Origin: Phytohabitans sp036906915
GTDB taxonomy: Bacteria; Actinomycetota; Actinomycetes; Mycobacteriales; Micromonosporaceae
Length of the DNA stretch: 64,000 nucleotides
Direction of reading: 5' to 3'
Assembly (NCBI RefSeq): GCF_036906915.1
Contig: NZ_JBAKHX010000014.1
Coordinates: forward strand, 58,742-122,741
Positions 50,527-59,394 of the stretch are shown piece after piece (the first letter of the stretch is position 1; each line of letters starts with the position of its first letter). A program made the position numbers and the translations under genes. The notes under the pieces were generated by a model. The model did not search any database. It saw only the letters and a list, made by a program, of their open reading frames with translations, and was not told the origin of the DNA.

Positions 50527-51906
50527 GTGCCGCCCCCACCCGACCTGCTCGTGATCCGCCTGGATGAGCTCCAGGAGGACATCGAGGAGGTACAGCAGGT
50601 CGTGGCGAAGGCGGAGACCCGCCACGAACGCCTCAAGGTCCTGCGCGAGGCCGGCGCGTCCGCCGCCGACCGGCTCCGGACCGCCCGGAAGGAGGCGCAC
50701 GACGCGGCGCTGGATGCCGAGGGGACCCAGTTCCACGAGGCGCTGGAATCGCTGTCCGTCTCGCTGAAAGACGTCGCCGCGCAGATCCGCCAGATCAACG
50801 AGACGGTGGCCGACTTCGACCGGGCGATGATCCACCTCAAGGAGGCCGAGGACATCAACAACCGGTGCGGGCAGATCCTCGAGGACATCCGGGACATCCG
50901 GGCCAGTGTGCGCAGCGGCGAGCTGTCGTACGCCGACGCGTGGGCCGCTTTCGACGACCTGTCCGACACCCGGTGCCGCACGCTCTTCTCGGACTACGTC
51001 GACCTGCTGGGCGGCCTCACGCTGCGCGACACGGGGCTCGACGACCGCATCAGCGAGCTGACCGACGCGCTCCTCGACGAGCTCGGCACCGAGCTGCTCG
51101 CGCTGCCCGCTCGCCCGGCCGACGCGGCTCCCGTGGAGGGTGCGCCGTCGCTGGGTAGCCTCATCAAGCTGTGGTTTCCAGAGTGGACGATCTGGGGCGT
51201 GCCGCTGTTCGGGTACGACGCGGGCCTCGCCTGGGTCAGCCGGGGCACCCCGCTCGCCGCGCAGCTGCTCGCGGCCGAGCCTGCCGGCAGCCGCGGGTGC
51301 CTAGTCGCCGACGCGTACGCCACCTACGCGCTCGGGCCGGCCTACGCCTCCGCGGCGATCCTGCTCCGCATGCGTACCCCTGCCGCCGGCGACCCGGCCG
51401 GGTCGCCCGCGGAGGCCGCGCGCGCCCACGTCATCCTGCGCATCCTGCGCGCGCTCGGTGAGTCCGGCACCTTCGGCGCGGTTGTCGGCATCGTCGAGGA
51501 GTGCTGGCACGAGGCGGTGCGGCAGCGAGGCGGCCAGATCGAGCCGGCGAACCGGGACGAGCTCGACCGGTTCGCCGACCGGGCCCTCAGCACGCTCGAC
51601 AACGTGACGACGCTGCGGCGGTTCGACTCCCAGCTCTGGGACCGCGAGGCGCGCGGCGTGCTCGACCTGCTGCGGATCGCGGAGCCCGGCGGCCCGCCGC
51701 CGGAGACCGTGCGCGGCCTGCTGAACGCGGCGTGGGCGGCGCGCCTGGAGAAGTTCGACAACCGCGCGTACGTCAACGCGATCGGCACCAAGGCCAAGCG
51801 GCTCTGGACGCCCCGCCACGGCGGCGGCGCCGGCGACAAATGGCCCGGCAGCTCCATCCACTCCCCGAGAAAGCCCGGATATGGAACCACCTTCCTCCCC
51901 CGATGA
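50527..51906 (+). CDS. Inactive paralogue of the adjacent HExxH protein (pseudo-peptidase)
   Basis: A 459-residue protein with a long N-terminal coiled coil (about 1-125, LQEDIEEVQQVVAKAETRHERLKVLREAG onwards in register). Its core aligns by eye with the preceding protein: LWFPEWTIWGVPLFGYDAGLAW against MRFPDVTVWGLPILAHELGHMV, and VADAYATYALGPAYASA against FADVYATYALGPAYPLA. The metal motif HELGH is YDAGL here (230-234) and HELFAD is CLVAD (ending at Asp262), so zinc binding is lost while the surrounding fold seems kept. It probably regulates or scaffolds the active partner. GTG start behind AGGAGG; overlaps the TPR gene by 26 bases. Confidence 0.7.
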   Translation: MPPPPDLLVIRLDELQEDIEEVQQVVAKAETRHERLKVLREAGASAADRLRTARKEAHDAALDAEGTQFHEALESLSVSLKDVAAQIRQINETVADFDRAMIHLKEAEDINNRCGQILEDIRDIRASVRSGELSYADAWAAFDDLSDTRCRTLFSDYVDLLGGLTLRDTGLDDRISELTDALLDELGTELLALPARPADAAPVEGAPSLGSLIKLWFPEWTIWGVPLFGYDAGLAWVSRGTPLAAQLLAAEPAGSRGCLVADAYATYALGPAYASAAILLRMRTPAAGDPAGSPAEAARAHVILRILRALGESGTFGAVVGIVEECWHEAVRQRGGQIEPANRDELDRFADRALSTLDNVTTLRRFDSQLWDREARGVLDLLRIAEPGGPPPETVRGLLNAAWAARLEKFDNRAYVNAIGTKAKRLWTPRHGGGAGDKWPGSSIHSPRKPGYGTTFLPR

Positions 51907-54451
51907 GGCGGGCGCCCGTTCGCTGGTGCGGGAGAGCCTCGACCTGCTGATGGGTGACGAGCCGGTCGCGGCGCTCGAAGCGCTCGCGCGTCCGGCGCTG
52001 CAGAACCCTGACGGCACCCTGCTGCCCACCGCCGCGGCGCTCGTGACCGCGGGCGAAGCGTCCGCCGCGCGGGCGGCGCTCGACATGCTCATCGACGCGG
52101 GCCACACCAGCGTTCCCGCCTTCCTGCTGCGCGCCGACGTGCTGCTGGAGGTGGGTGAGGACGACGCGGCGGCCGTCGACGTGCGGGAGGCCGCAAAGCT
52201 GGCGCCCGGGTGGGCCTCGCTGTGGCTGCAACTCGCCGACCTGCTTTCCCAGCGGGGCGAGTTCTCGGAGGCGGTGGAGGCGTACGACCACACGCTCACC
52301 CTCATTGACCGCCCGGACATCTGGCAGAAGCGCGGGGCGGCGCTGTCCGGCTGGGGCCGCGTCGACGAGGCGCGGCGCTCGTACGAGCGGGCGCTCGCCG
52401 GGGCGCCGGACATGACCTCCGCGTATGTCGGGCTTGCGGAGACGGCGCTCGGCGGAGCCGAGGAGGACCGGCTGGCCGAGGCGCTCCGGTTCGCCGAGGA
52501 GGCGCTCACGCGCGATCCCGCGAGCGCGCAGGCGTACGCGATCCGCGGCGAGGCGCACCGGTTGGGCGAGCAGTTCGACGAGGCGGCCGAGGCGCTCACC
52601 GAGTCGATCCAGCTCGACCCGGACTTCGCGTACGCGTTCGGCACCCGTGCTCAGGTGCGGCGCGCGCAGGACCGGCTCGACGAGGCCATCGACGACTTCG
52701 AGAAGGCCGCCGCGCTGGCGCCGGAGATCGGCTGGATCCGCGCTGAGGCGGGAGAGGCGTACTACGCCCGGCTACAGACCCCGGGCGCCGACGCCGCCAG
52801 CGACGCCGAGCGGGCACTCGCGCACCTCACCGTCGCGGCCAGGATCAGGCCGACCGACGGGGTGGTCTGGTCGCTGCTGGGCCAGGCCCACTGGTGGCGT
52901 GAAGACCTGGAGGCGGCCGAGGAAGCGCTGTGGCGCGCGCACGAGCTGATCCCCGACGAAGTCAACGTCCTCGTCGACCTGGCCCGCGTCCGCAACCAGC
53001 GCGGAGCGCCCGCCGAGGCACTCGAACTGGCCGAGCAGGCGTGCGAGGCGGCACCGGACGACCCGTACGCGCGGCTCACGCGCGGGCAGATCCGGTACGC
53101 GCAGGGCGAGGTCGCCGAGTCCATCCCCGACCTGGAGGTCGCCGTCGAGCGCCTGCCGGACTTCGCCGAGGCGCGCGCGGCGCTCGGCGAGTCGTATCGG
53201 CAGGTTGGGCGGTACGAGGAGGCGCTGGAGCAGCTTGCGGCGGCGGTTGCCGGCGACCCCGCCGACGCCTGGGCGTTGAGCAGCCGGGGTGCCGTGTTCG
53301 TGTCCCTCGGGCGCGCCGAGGAGGCGCTGCCCGACCTGCGGCGCGCGCTCGAACTGCGCTCACCCGACACGTTCGCGTTGACATGGTTGCGAGAGGCGCT
53401 GAGCGCGTCGCGGGCACCCGACGAAGCGGCCGACGAGGTCGGCGCGCACGCTCGGCGGTATCCGGACAATTTGGATATTCAGGAGGTCTACGCCGACGCG
53501 CTGCGGTTCGCCGGCCGGTACCGCGAAGCCGTCGACCTCATCGACGAGGCGCTGTGGCGGGAGCCCGAACACGTGGGGCTGCTGCGGTCACTCGGCTGGG
53601 CGCACCTCGGCCTCGGCGACAAGGCCAAGGGGCTCGACGCCATGAAACGGGCCGCCGCGGTCTCGTCCGAACCCGCGACCCTCGCCGACCTGGCATATCT
53701 TCAGTCGCAGTGCGGGCAGACCGCCGAAGCGCTGGAGACCGTCGACCGCGGCCTGGCGACACGGCGCACCGCCGCCCTGCTCGTGACCCGCAGCCAACTG
53801 CTCGCCAGCGTCGCCGCCTGGGCGCCGGCCGTGGCGGCTGCCCGCGAGGCGGCCGCCATGCCACCACCCGAGCTCAGCGCCCACCTGGCGCTCGGCTGGG
53901 CCCTCGAACACCTCGACGGCGGCCACACGACCGACGCGCTCGCCGTGTACCGGAACGCGCTGGAGATCGCACCCGACGACCCATACGCCCGGCGCGGCGT
54001 GGCCGACATGCTGTGGTCGCAAGGGAAGGCGGACGAGGCGGCACCCGAGTACGAACGGTCGATCGCGCAGTCGCGGCGGCTCGCCGACGCCCAACCCGAG
54101 CGGCAACGCGACATCGGCTGGTGCCTGTACCGGCTCGGCCGGTACGAGGAAGCGGCCGACGCGTACCTGCGAGGGCTGTCGGTCGGCGTCGACCGCACCG
54201 GGGTTCTGTTCGACATCGGGCTCAACTGGCTGGCCGCTGGTGACCAGGTGCGGGCCGCGGACGCGTACGACCAGGGGTTCGCGCTGCACTCGGCGCCGCG
54301 GCCGCCGCGCGACCGGGGGACGCTGGAGGTGGCCGCCCGTGACCTACGCGAGGCGGTCCGATGTGGACAGATCTCGGGTGGCGCGGAGGTCGACGCGCTC
54401 CTAAGCCGCCTGGAGACGGAGGCGGCGTCCGTCCCCACTCCGGCGGTCTAG
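51881..54451 (+). CDS. Large TPR-repeat protein, last gene of the operon
   Basis: An 856-residue soluble protein made almost wholly of tetratricopeptide-type helical pairs. Clear units are AWLQLADLL-like WASLWLQLADLLSQRGEFSE, AYAIRGEAHRLGEQFDEAAE, AYAFGTRAQVRRAQDRLDEA, DIGWCLYRLGRYEEAADAYL and others with the usual 34-residue period and W/L/G/Y/A/P positions. There is no enzymatic domain, signal peptide or membrane segment. Such solenoids bind partner proteins; here the likely partners are the metallopeptidase-like protein and its inactive paralogue. The ATG lies inside the end of the previous gene, which implies coupled translation. A strong terminator hairpin follows. Confidence 0.82.
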   Translation: MEPPSSPDEAGARSLVRESLDLLMGDEPVAALEALARPALQNPDGTLLPTAAALVTAGEASAARAALDMLIDAGHTSVPAFLLRADVLLEVGEDDAAAVDVREAAKLAPGWASLWLQLADLLSQRGEFSEAVEAYDHTLTLIDRPDIWQKRGAALSGWGRVDEARRSYERALAGAPDMTSAYVGLAETALGGAEEDRLAEALRFAEEALTRDPASAQAYAIRGEAHRLGEQFDEAAEALTESIQLDPDFAYAFGTRAQVRRAQDRLDEAIDDFEKAAALAPEIGWIRAEAGEAYYARLQTPGADAASDAERALAHLTVAARIRPTDGVVWSLLGQAHWWREDLEAAEEALWRAHELIPDEVNVLVDLARVRNQRGAPAEALELAEQACEAAPDDPYARLTRGQIRYAQGEVAESIPDLEVAVERLPDFAEARAALGESYRQVGRYEEALEQLAAAVAGDPADAWALSSRGAVFVSLGRAEEALPDLRRALELRSPDTFALTWLREALSASRAPDEAADEVGAHARRYPDNLDIQEVYADALRFAGRYREAVDLIDEALWREPEHVGLLRSLGWAHLGLGDKAKGLDAMKRAAAVSSEPATLADLAYLQSQCGQTAEALETVDRGLATRRTAALLVTRSQLLASVAAWAPAVAAAREAAAMPPPELSAHLALGWALEHLDGGHTTDALAVYRNALEIAPDDPYARRGVADMLWSQGKADEAAPEYERSIAQSRRLADAQPERQRDIGWCLYRLGRYEEAADAYLRGLSVGVDRTGVLFDIGLNWLAAGDQVRAADAYDQGFALHSAPRPPRDRGTLEVAARDLREAVRCGQISGGAEVDALLSRLETEAASVPTPAV

Positions 54452-54500
54452 CCGTCACCACGCGCCCTCGGTGCGCCTGACCGGCGGGCTGTGGCGCCGC

Positions 54501-54530
54501 GCGGACGCGCCCTCGCACGAGGGCGTCCGC
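54501..54530 (+). terminator. Terminator hairpin after the TPR gene
   Basis: GCGGAC-GC-GCCCTCG pairs with CGAGGGC-GTCCGC around a CA loop, with a two-base bulge. It is about 50 bases after the stop of the four-gene operon. Confidence 0.65.
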
Positions 54531-54568
54531 GGGTAGGGCGGTGACCGTTCCGGCGGGCGCGCCGCGTC

Positions 54569-54644
54569 GATCAAGGGCGTTCTCATGGATCAAGGGCAAA
54601 CGCACGTGGAAAAGAGATCGAACCACGTGCGTTTGCCCTTGATC
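54569..54644 (+). repeat. 76-bp modular palindromic element, copy F
   Basis: Lead module GATCAAGGGCGTTCTCATG, arms GATCAAGGGCAAACGCACG (54588-54606) and the exact complement (54626-54644), loop with GAGATCGAACCA. The arm sequence equals that of copy A. It lies between the convergent TPR and cellulase genes, 30 bases from the cellulase stop. Confidence 0.87.
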
Positions 54645-54674
54645 GGCGGGGGAGTGCCCCTGCGGGGGTGCCCG

Positions 54675-56258
54675 CTAGGAGCAGGTGGCGCCGTTCAGGC
54701 GGACTGAGGCTGGTGGGGTCGCGGTGCCGTTCGCGGTGAAGCCGATCGTCACCGACGCGCCGCCCGCGAGGGACGAGCTCCACGTCGGCGCGGCCGCCGT
54801 CACGGTGGTGGCGCTCTGGGTCACGGTGGCGTTCCAGCCGCTGCCGAGCGTCACACCCGACGGCCACGTCCACACCACGTTCCACGGGTTGAGCGCGCCG
54901 CCGGTGTTGGTCACCGTGAGCGAACCCTGGAAGCCGCTGTTCCACGCGTTGGTCTGCGTGTACGTGGCGGTGCACGCCCCGGGCGCGCTACTGGTCGGAC
55001 CACCGGAAGGCCCACCGCTGGTCGGGCTGCTGCCGCCCACCGGTGGAATCAGGTACGGCTGGAGGATCGCCTGCTTCTCGGTGTTGATGTTGGTCCAGTC
55101 GTCGAGGGCGATGCCGCCGGTGTCACCGGAATTGGGGTTCCACGACCAGTACGTGAACGACATGCCGTCCACGCCGGTGCCGGTGTACTTCATCAGCTCC
55201 TGGAGCCACACCTTGTCGATCGGGTTGGTGAGCGTACTGCCGAACTCACCCATCATGATCGGTGCGATGTTCTGCTTGTGCAGGTAGCCCCAGAACCCGT
55301 CCCACAGCGCCGGCATGTTCGCCGGGTAGTTGGGCTCGTCGAACCAGTCCTGGTGGTAGACCGACGTCGCGTACTCGTGGGGAGAGTAGACGAGGCGGTT
55401 CGCCACGCTGAGGCGTACCGGGAACTCGCCGGCCTTGGAGAGGTTGCCGCCCCACCAGCCGCAGCTTTCGTCGTTGCTGGGGTCGTTGTCCCACACGTTC
55501 GACAGGCCACCGCTGGGACAACTCACGCCCTCGACGAAGATCAGCCAGTTCGGCTGTACGCCGAGGATGGCGTTGCCGGCGCGCTCGGCGGCGAGGCGCC
55601 AGTCGCGGTTCGGGTCGCCGCAGCCCCAGCAGGCGCCGGTGGCGTTGGGGTTGGTGCCATCGGCGTGCGGCTCGTTGTGCAGGTCGGCGCCGATGACGGT
55701 GGTGTTGCCGGCGTACCGCTGGGCGAGCATCTTCCAGTCGTTGATCCAGGTGGCCTCGGAGACGGTCGAGGTGTACCAGAGCGCGGACTGGCCGGCGGAG
55801 GTGGGCCGGTGCCGGTCGAGGATGACCCGCATCCCCTTCGTGCCGACGTACTCGATGACCTTGTCGAGGATCTGCAGCGGGCTCAGGCCGAGGAGGTCGG
55901 GGTTGACGGCGGTGTTGATGCTGTTGGCCGCCGCGTCGGGCTTGAGGGCGTCGTTGGAGTACGGGATGCGCAGCGTGTTGTAGCCCAGCCGCGCCATGGT
56001 GTCGAGCTGGCTGCGCCACGGGTTGCTGGACCACAGCCCGTGGAAGGTCTTGTTGTCGGTCTCCATGCCGAACCAGTTGATGCCGGTCAGGCGCACGGTC
56101 GCACCGGTGCTGTCGATGATCTTGTTGCCGCTGGTGCGCAGGTATCCGGTGCCGGTGCCGGCCGCGTGCGCCGACGGCGCGATGACGATCGCGACGAGGA
56201 TGCCGGCGGCGGCTGTGAATGCTGCTGCGAGGGCGCTCGCGAGCGCTCTACGGGACAT
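54675..56258 (-). CDS. Secreted GH5 endoglucanase (cellulase) with C-terminal CBM2
   Basis: A 527-residue exported cellulase. A signal peptide (about 1-32, ending AHAAG) comes before the GH5 TIM barrel. It reads RLTGINWFGMETDNKTFHGLW at the start, has the acid/base Glu196 in DLHNEPHADG and the nucleophile Glu338 in MMGEFGSTL. After a Ser/Gly/Pro linker (about 405-425) a CBM2 cellulose-binding domain closes the protein with two cysteines at its ends (ACTATYTQTNAWNSGFQG, NGATCS). The layout resembles Acidothermus E1-type GH5_1 enzymes. It complements the pectate lyase nearby. No regulon operator is visible upstream. Confidence 0.92.
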   Translation of the reverse strand: MSRRALASALAAAFTAAAGILVAIVIAPSAHAAGTGTGYLRTSGNKIIDSTGATVRLTGINWFGMETDNKTFHGLWSSNPWRSQLDTMARLGYNTLRIPYSNDALKPDAAANSINTAVNPDLLGLSPLQILDKVIEYVGTKGMRVILDRHRPTSAGQSALWYTSTVSEATWINDWKMLAQRYAGNTTVIGADLHNEPHADGTNPNATGACWGCGDPNRDWRLAAERAGNAILGVQPNWLIFVEGVSCPSGGLSNVWDNDPSNDESCGWWGGNLSKAGEFPVRLSVANRLVYSPHEYATSVYHQDWFDEPNYPANMPALWDGFWGYLHKQNIAPIMMGEFGSTLTNPIDKVWLQELMKYTGTGVDGMSFTYWSWNPNSGDTGGIALDDWTNINTEKQAILQPYLIPPVGGSSPTSGGPSGGPTSSAPGACTATYTQTNAWNSGFQGSLTVTNTGGALNPWNVVWTWPSGVTLGSGWNATVTQSATTVTAAAPTWSSSLAGGASVTIGFTANGTATPPASVRLNGATCS

Positions 56259-56354
56259 GCCAGGGATCTCCGTTCAGAGGAAACGCCGCTAGAAGGACCG
56301 TTGCCCTGGCTCCGCAGTAATTGTGATCGCTGTGAATGCGTCCCGTCAACGCGT

Positions 56355-56382
56355 GAGGGGCGCCCCCAACGGGACGCCCCTC
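56355..56382 (-). terminator. Terminator hairpin of the MMPL gene
   Basis: GAGGGGCG-CCC pairs with GGGACGCCCCTC, one bulged base, 12 bases after the MMPL stop on the minus strand. It also separates that gene from the cellulase promoter. Confidence 0.65.
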
Positions 56383-56393
56383 AGTAGGCCAAC

Positions 56394-58568
56394 TCAGTGG
56401 GTTGCCGCGCCCACCGTTTCCTTCTCGGTGGCTGGCTTTGCGGTGCCGCCAGGCGCATCGCCGTGCCCCGGCCACCAGGCCTTGTGGCCCAGCAGCGCGG
56501 TGATGCTCGGCACCAGGAACATCGCCATGACGAACGCCGAGATGACGATGCCGATCGAGACCGCGAAGCCCATTTCGGTGAGGAACGCGAGCCCGGCCAG
56601 CATCATCGACGCGAACGTGCCGGCGAGGATCAGGCCGGCCGCGCCGACCGACGGCCCGCCGTGTTCCAGCGCGAGGTCGGCGGCCGTTCGCGGGTCGTGG
56701 CCGAGCCGCGCCTCCTCGCGCAATCGGGCGATCATGAGGATGTTGTAGTCGGTGCCGATCGCGACCACGAAGAGGTACAGGATCGTCGGGAGCATGAACG
56801 ACAGGCCGGGCCGGCCGTCGATGCCCTGGAAGACCAGTACCGTCGCGCCCAGCGTGCTGAAGAAGCCGAGCACGACCGCGACCAGCAGGTACAGCGGCGC
56901 GACGAGGCTGCGCAGCAGCAGCGCCAGGATGACGCCGATGAGCAGTGCGGCCACCGGGAAGATCACCAGCAGGTCCCGGGTGTTGGCGTCCCGGATGTCG
57001 GCGGTGATCGAGCTGGCTCCGCCGACGTACGTGCTCACGCCGGCCGGCGCCGCCTCGCGGGCGAAGTCGCGCAGATCGTCACCGGCGACGTCGAGCGACT
57101 CCGGCGCGTACGCGCTGCCGTCCAGCAGGAGGTCGATCTTCGCCGCGGTGCCGGCCTGGTTGAACCCGGCAAAGCTGCCGTCCTGGCCCGCGGGCATTGC
57201 TCCGCCGATGCCCGGCGCCTCCTGGAGCCGCTTCGCGAACTGCTCCATCGCCGCCGTGTCCAGCTTCTGCCCGTTGTCGCTGCGCACGTAGACGGTGGTG
57301 GGGCTGAGCGCGCCCTCCGGGAAGCCGGCCTGCAGGTCCTGGATGCCCTGCGTCGACTCGGTGCCCTCGGGGAGCTGGCTGTTCTGGTCGTAGTTCCACT
57401 TCATGCCGAGCGCGCCGAGCGCCAGCACGAGCATCGCGCCACCGGAGATCAGGGCCACCACCCCGGGGCGGCGACCGGTGAACCTGCCGAGCCGCTGGAA
57501 GGTGCTGCCCTTCGGCGTGCGCTGCCACGACTTCGACGGCCAGAACACCTTCGGGCCGATCAGCGAAACGACCGCCGGCACCAGCGTGACCGCGGCGATG
57601 GCCATGATGATGACCGCGATGGCGAGACTCGGGCCGAGGCTCCGGAAGCCGCCGAAGACGGCCAGCAGCAGGGCGCTGAACGCGATCGCGATCGCCGCGG
57701 CGGCGGACGCGATCACCTCGCCCACCCGGGCCACCGCGGCGACCAGCGCGGTCTTGCTGTCGTCGCCGGCGCGCAGGCGCTCCCGGTACCGGAAGAGCAG
57801 GAACAGGATGTAGTCGGTGCCGACGCCGTACAGGACGATGGTCAGGATGATCTCCAGTGACCCGTCGGCCTGCATGTCGAACGCCTTGGCGAAGAGCGCG
57901 ATCAAGCCGGGCGAGATGGCGCTCACGACACCTACCGTGACGATCGGTAGGAAGGCCGCGATCGGGCTGCGGTAGATGATCAGCAGCAACGAGATGATCA
58001 GCACGAAGGTGGCGATGCCGACGATGACGAACGCGTCGTCGAACGCGTCCTGGTTGTCGGCCCACAGCGCGATGTCGCCGGTCACCGCCGTGCTGAGGCC
58101 GGTGCCGGCGACCGCCGGTGCGAGCGTGTCGCGGATCTTCGGGATCGCGTCGAGCAGCTCGGGGTTGTCGCCCACGCCCTCAAGTCCGATGCTGATGAGC
58201 TGCACCTGCTTGTTGGGGGAGACCGTGCCCGGGCCGGTCTGCGCACCGGTGACCCGGGGGATGCTCGCCGCCTGGACCTGCTGGGCGAGCTCGCCGACCT
58301 TCGCCTGGTCGGCGTCGGTCAGTGGCTGGCCGTCGGCGCGCTTGACGACCACGGTGGCGGTGCTGTCGTTCGTCTGTGCGAACTCCTGCTCGGCCACCTC
58401 CATCGCCTGGACCGACTCGTAGCTGTCGGGCAGGAAGTTCGCCTGATCCTGGCTGGTGACGTCGTCGAGGCTCGGTGCCAGGACGACGATGGCGGCAGCC
58501 ACCACCAACCACGCCAGGATGACCTTCCAGGGGTTGTAGACGACGATGCGTCCCAACCGTTCGAACAT
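56394..58568 (-). CDS. MMPL-family (RND-type) exporter
   Basis: A 724-residue inner-membrane transporter with two homologous halves, each with one helix, a large extracytoplasmic loop and a five-helix bundle. LYGVGTDYILFLLFRYRERLRAG and VAIGTDYNILMIARLREEARLG are the conserved MMPL motifs in the two halves; their Asp-Tyr pairs belong to the proton relay of this family. Members export lipids, siderophores or drugs; the substrate here is unknown. It is divergent from a TetR gene across a 38-bp palindrome, which indicates repression and induction by a ligand, perhaps the exported compound. Confidence 0.9.
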   Translation of the reverse strand: MFERLGRIVVYNPWKVILAWLVVAAAIVVLAPSLDDVTSQDQANFLPDSYESVQAMEVAEQEFAQTNDSTATVVVKRADGQPLTDADQAKVGELAQQVQAASIPRVTGAQTGPGTVSPNKQVQLISIGLEGVGDNPELLDAIPKIRDTLAPAVAGTGLSTAVTGDIALWADNQDAFDDAFVIVGIATFVLIISLLLIIYRSPIAAFLPIVTVGVVSAISPGLIALFAKAFDMQADGSLEIILTIVLYGVGTDYILFLLFRYRERLRAGDDSKTALVAAVARVGEVIASAAAAIAIAFSALLLAVFGGFRSLGPSLAIAVIIMAIAAVTLVPAVVSLIGPKVFWPSKSWQRTPKGSTFQRLGRFTGRRPGVVALISGGAMLVLALGALGMKWNYDQNSQLPEGTESTQGIQDLQAGFPEGALSPTTVYVRSDNGQKLDTAAMEQFAKRLQEAPGIGGAMPAGQDGSFAGFNQAGTAAKIDLLLDGSAYAPESLDVAGDDLRDFAREAAPAGVSTYVGGASSITADIRDANTRDLLVIFPVAALLIGVILALLLRSLVAPLYLLVAVVLGFFSTLGATVLVFQGIDGRPGLSFMLPTILYLFVVAIGTDYNILMIARLREEARLGHDPRTAADLALEHGGPSVGAAGLILAGTFASMMLAGLAFLTEMGFAVSIGIVISAFVMAMFLVPSITALLGHKAWWPGHGDAPGGTAKPATEKETVGAATH

Positions 58569-58598
58569 GACGTCCCCCTCGTGAACCGGTCGGGTCCT

Positions 58599-58636
58599 TA
58601 CCGTCCGGCAAGTAGATGTCTACCTGCCGCACGGTA
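58599..58636. promoter_or_regulatory. 38-bp palindromic TetR operator between MMPL and tetR genes
   Basis: TACCGTCCGGCAAGTAGA (58599-58616) faces its near-complement at 58619-58636, matching at 16 of 18 positions. It contains the smaller perfect palindrome GTAGATGTCTAC. The size suits two TetR dimers acting on both divergent promoters. Confidence 0.75.
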
Positions 58637-58768
58637 GATAAGATTTTCTGGTGAGGCAAGTGGGTTTCCGCCAACATGGTCCGACAGGGGTGCTGTGAGC
58701 CCGCTGAGAACGCGCGATACCTAGCTTGCCCGTCTAGGATTTTGCTGCGCGAAGAAGGAGGTGCGAAC

Positions 58769-59371
58769 GTGGCGGAGGACACCAAGGCCCGAATCCGTGC
58801 GGTGGCGGTCGAGTTGTTCACCGCCCAGGGGTTTGAGCAGACCAGCCTGCGCGAGATCGCCGACCGCGTGGGGATGACGAAGGCCTCGCTGTACTACCAC
58901 TACCCCTCTAAGCAGGCACTACTGCTGTCGCTCGTCGAGCCACTCGTCGACGACTGGCGCCGCTCGGTCGAGGTCGCCGAGACCTTGCCTCACAATCCAG
59001 ACAACCTACGGCTGGTGCTCGGCCAGTTCCTCGACACCATGCTCCGGCACCGCAGCGCGTGCGCGCTCTTCATGCGCGACGTGCCCGCCGTCCTCGCATC
59101 CATCGAGCCGATCTGGATGGAGGTCATCCAGCTGACCAAGCGGCTCAACGTCTGGCTGTCGGGCCCCGACCCCACCGACGTCGACCGCATCCGCGCGATC
59201 GCCGCCACCGAAACCATGGGCGCGGCGCTGTCGTCCGGCTTCGTGATCGACCATGTGTCCGACGCTGTGCTGCGCCAGACTCTGCTGGACTGCGCCTCCG
59301 CCGTGCTCGACCTGCCCAAGACCGCACCCGCCGCGGTGCCGGTCGCGCCGCAGCGGGTGCCTGCCGCTTAG
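58769..59371 (+). CDS. TetR-family repressor of the MMPL exporter
   Basis: A 200-residue regulator. The GTG at 58769 has GAAGGAGG upstream; the longer frame from 58676 adds only implausible leader. The N-terminal helix-turn-helix is ARIRAVAVELFTAQGFEQTSLREIADRVGMTKASLYYHYPSKQALL read in two parts around residue 30. The C-terminal domain is TetR_C-like, with no motif that names the ligand. It should bind the palindrome 132 bases upstream and repress the divergent exporter and itself. Confidence 0.88.
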   Translation: MAEDTKARIRAVAVELFTAQGFEQTSLREIADRVGMTKASLYYHYPSKQALLLSLVEPLVDDWRRSVEVAETLPHNPDNLRLVLGQFLDTMLRHRSACALFMRDVPAVLASIEPIWMEVIQLTKRLNVWLSGPDPTDVDRIRAIAATETMGAALSSGFVIDHVSDAVLRQTLLDCASAVLDLPKTAPAAVPVAPQRVPAA

Positions 59372-59394
59372 CTGTATCCAGTGCCCTCGCTGCG

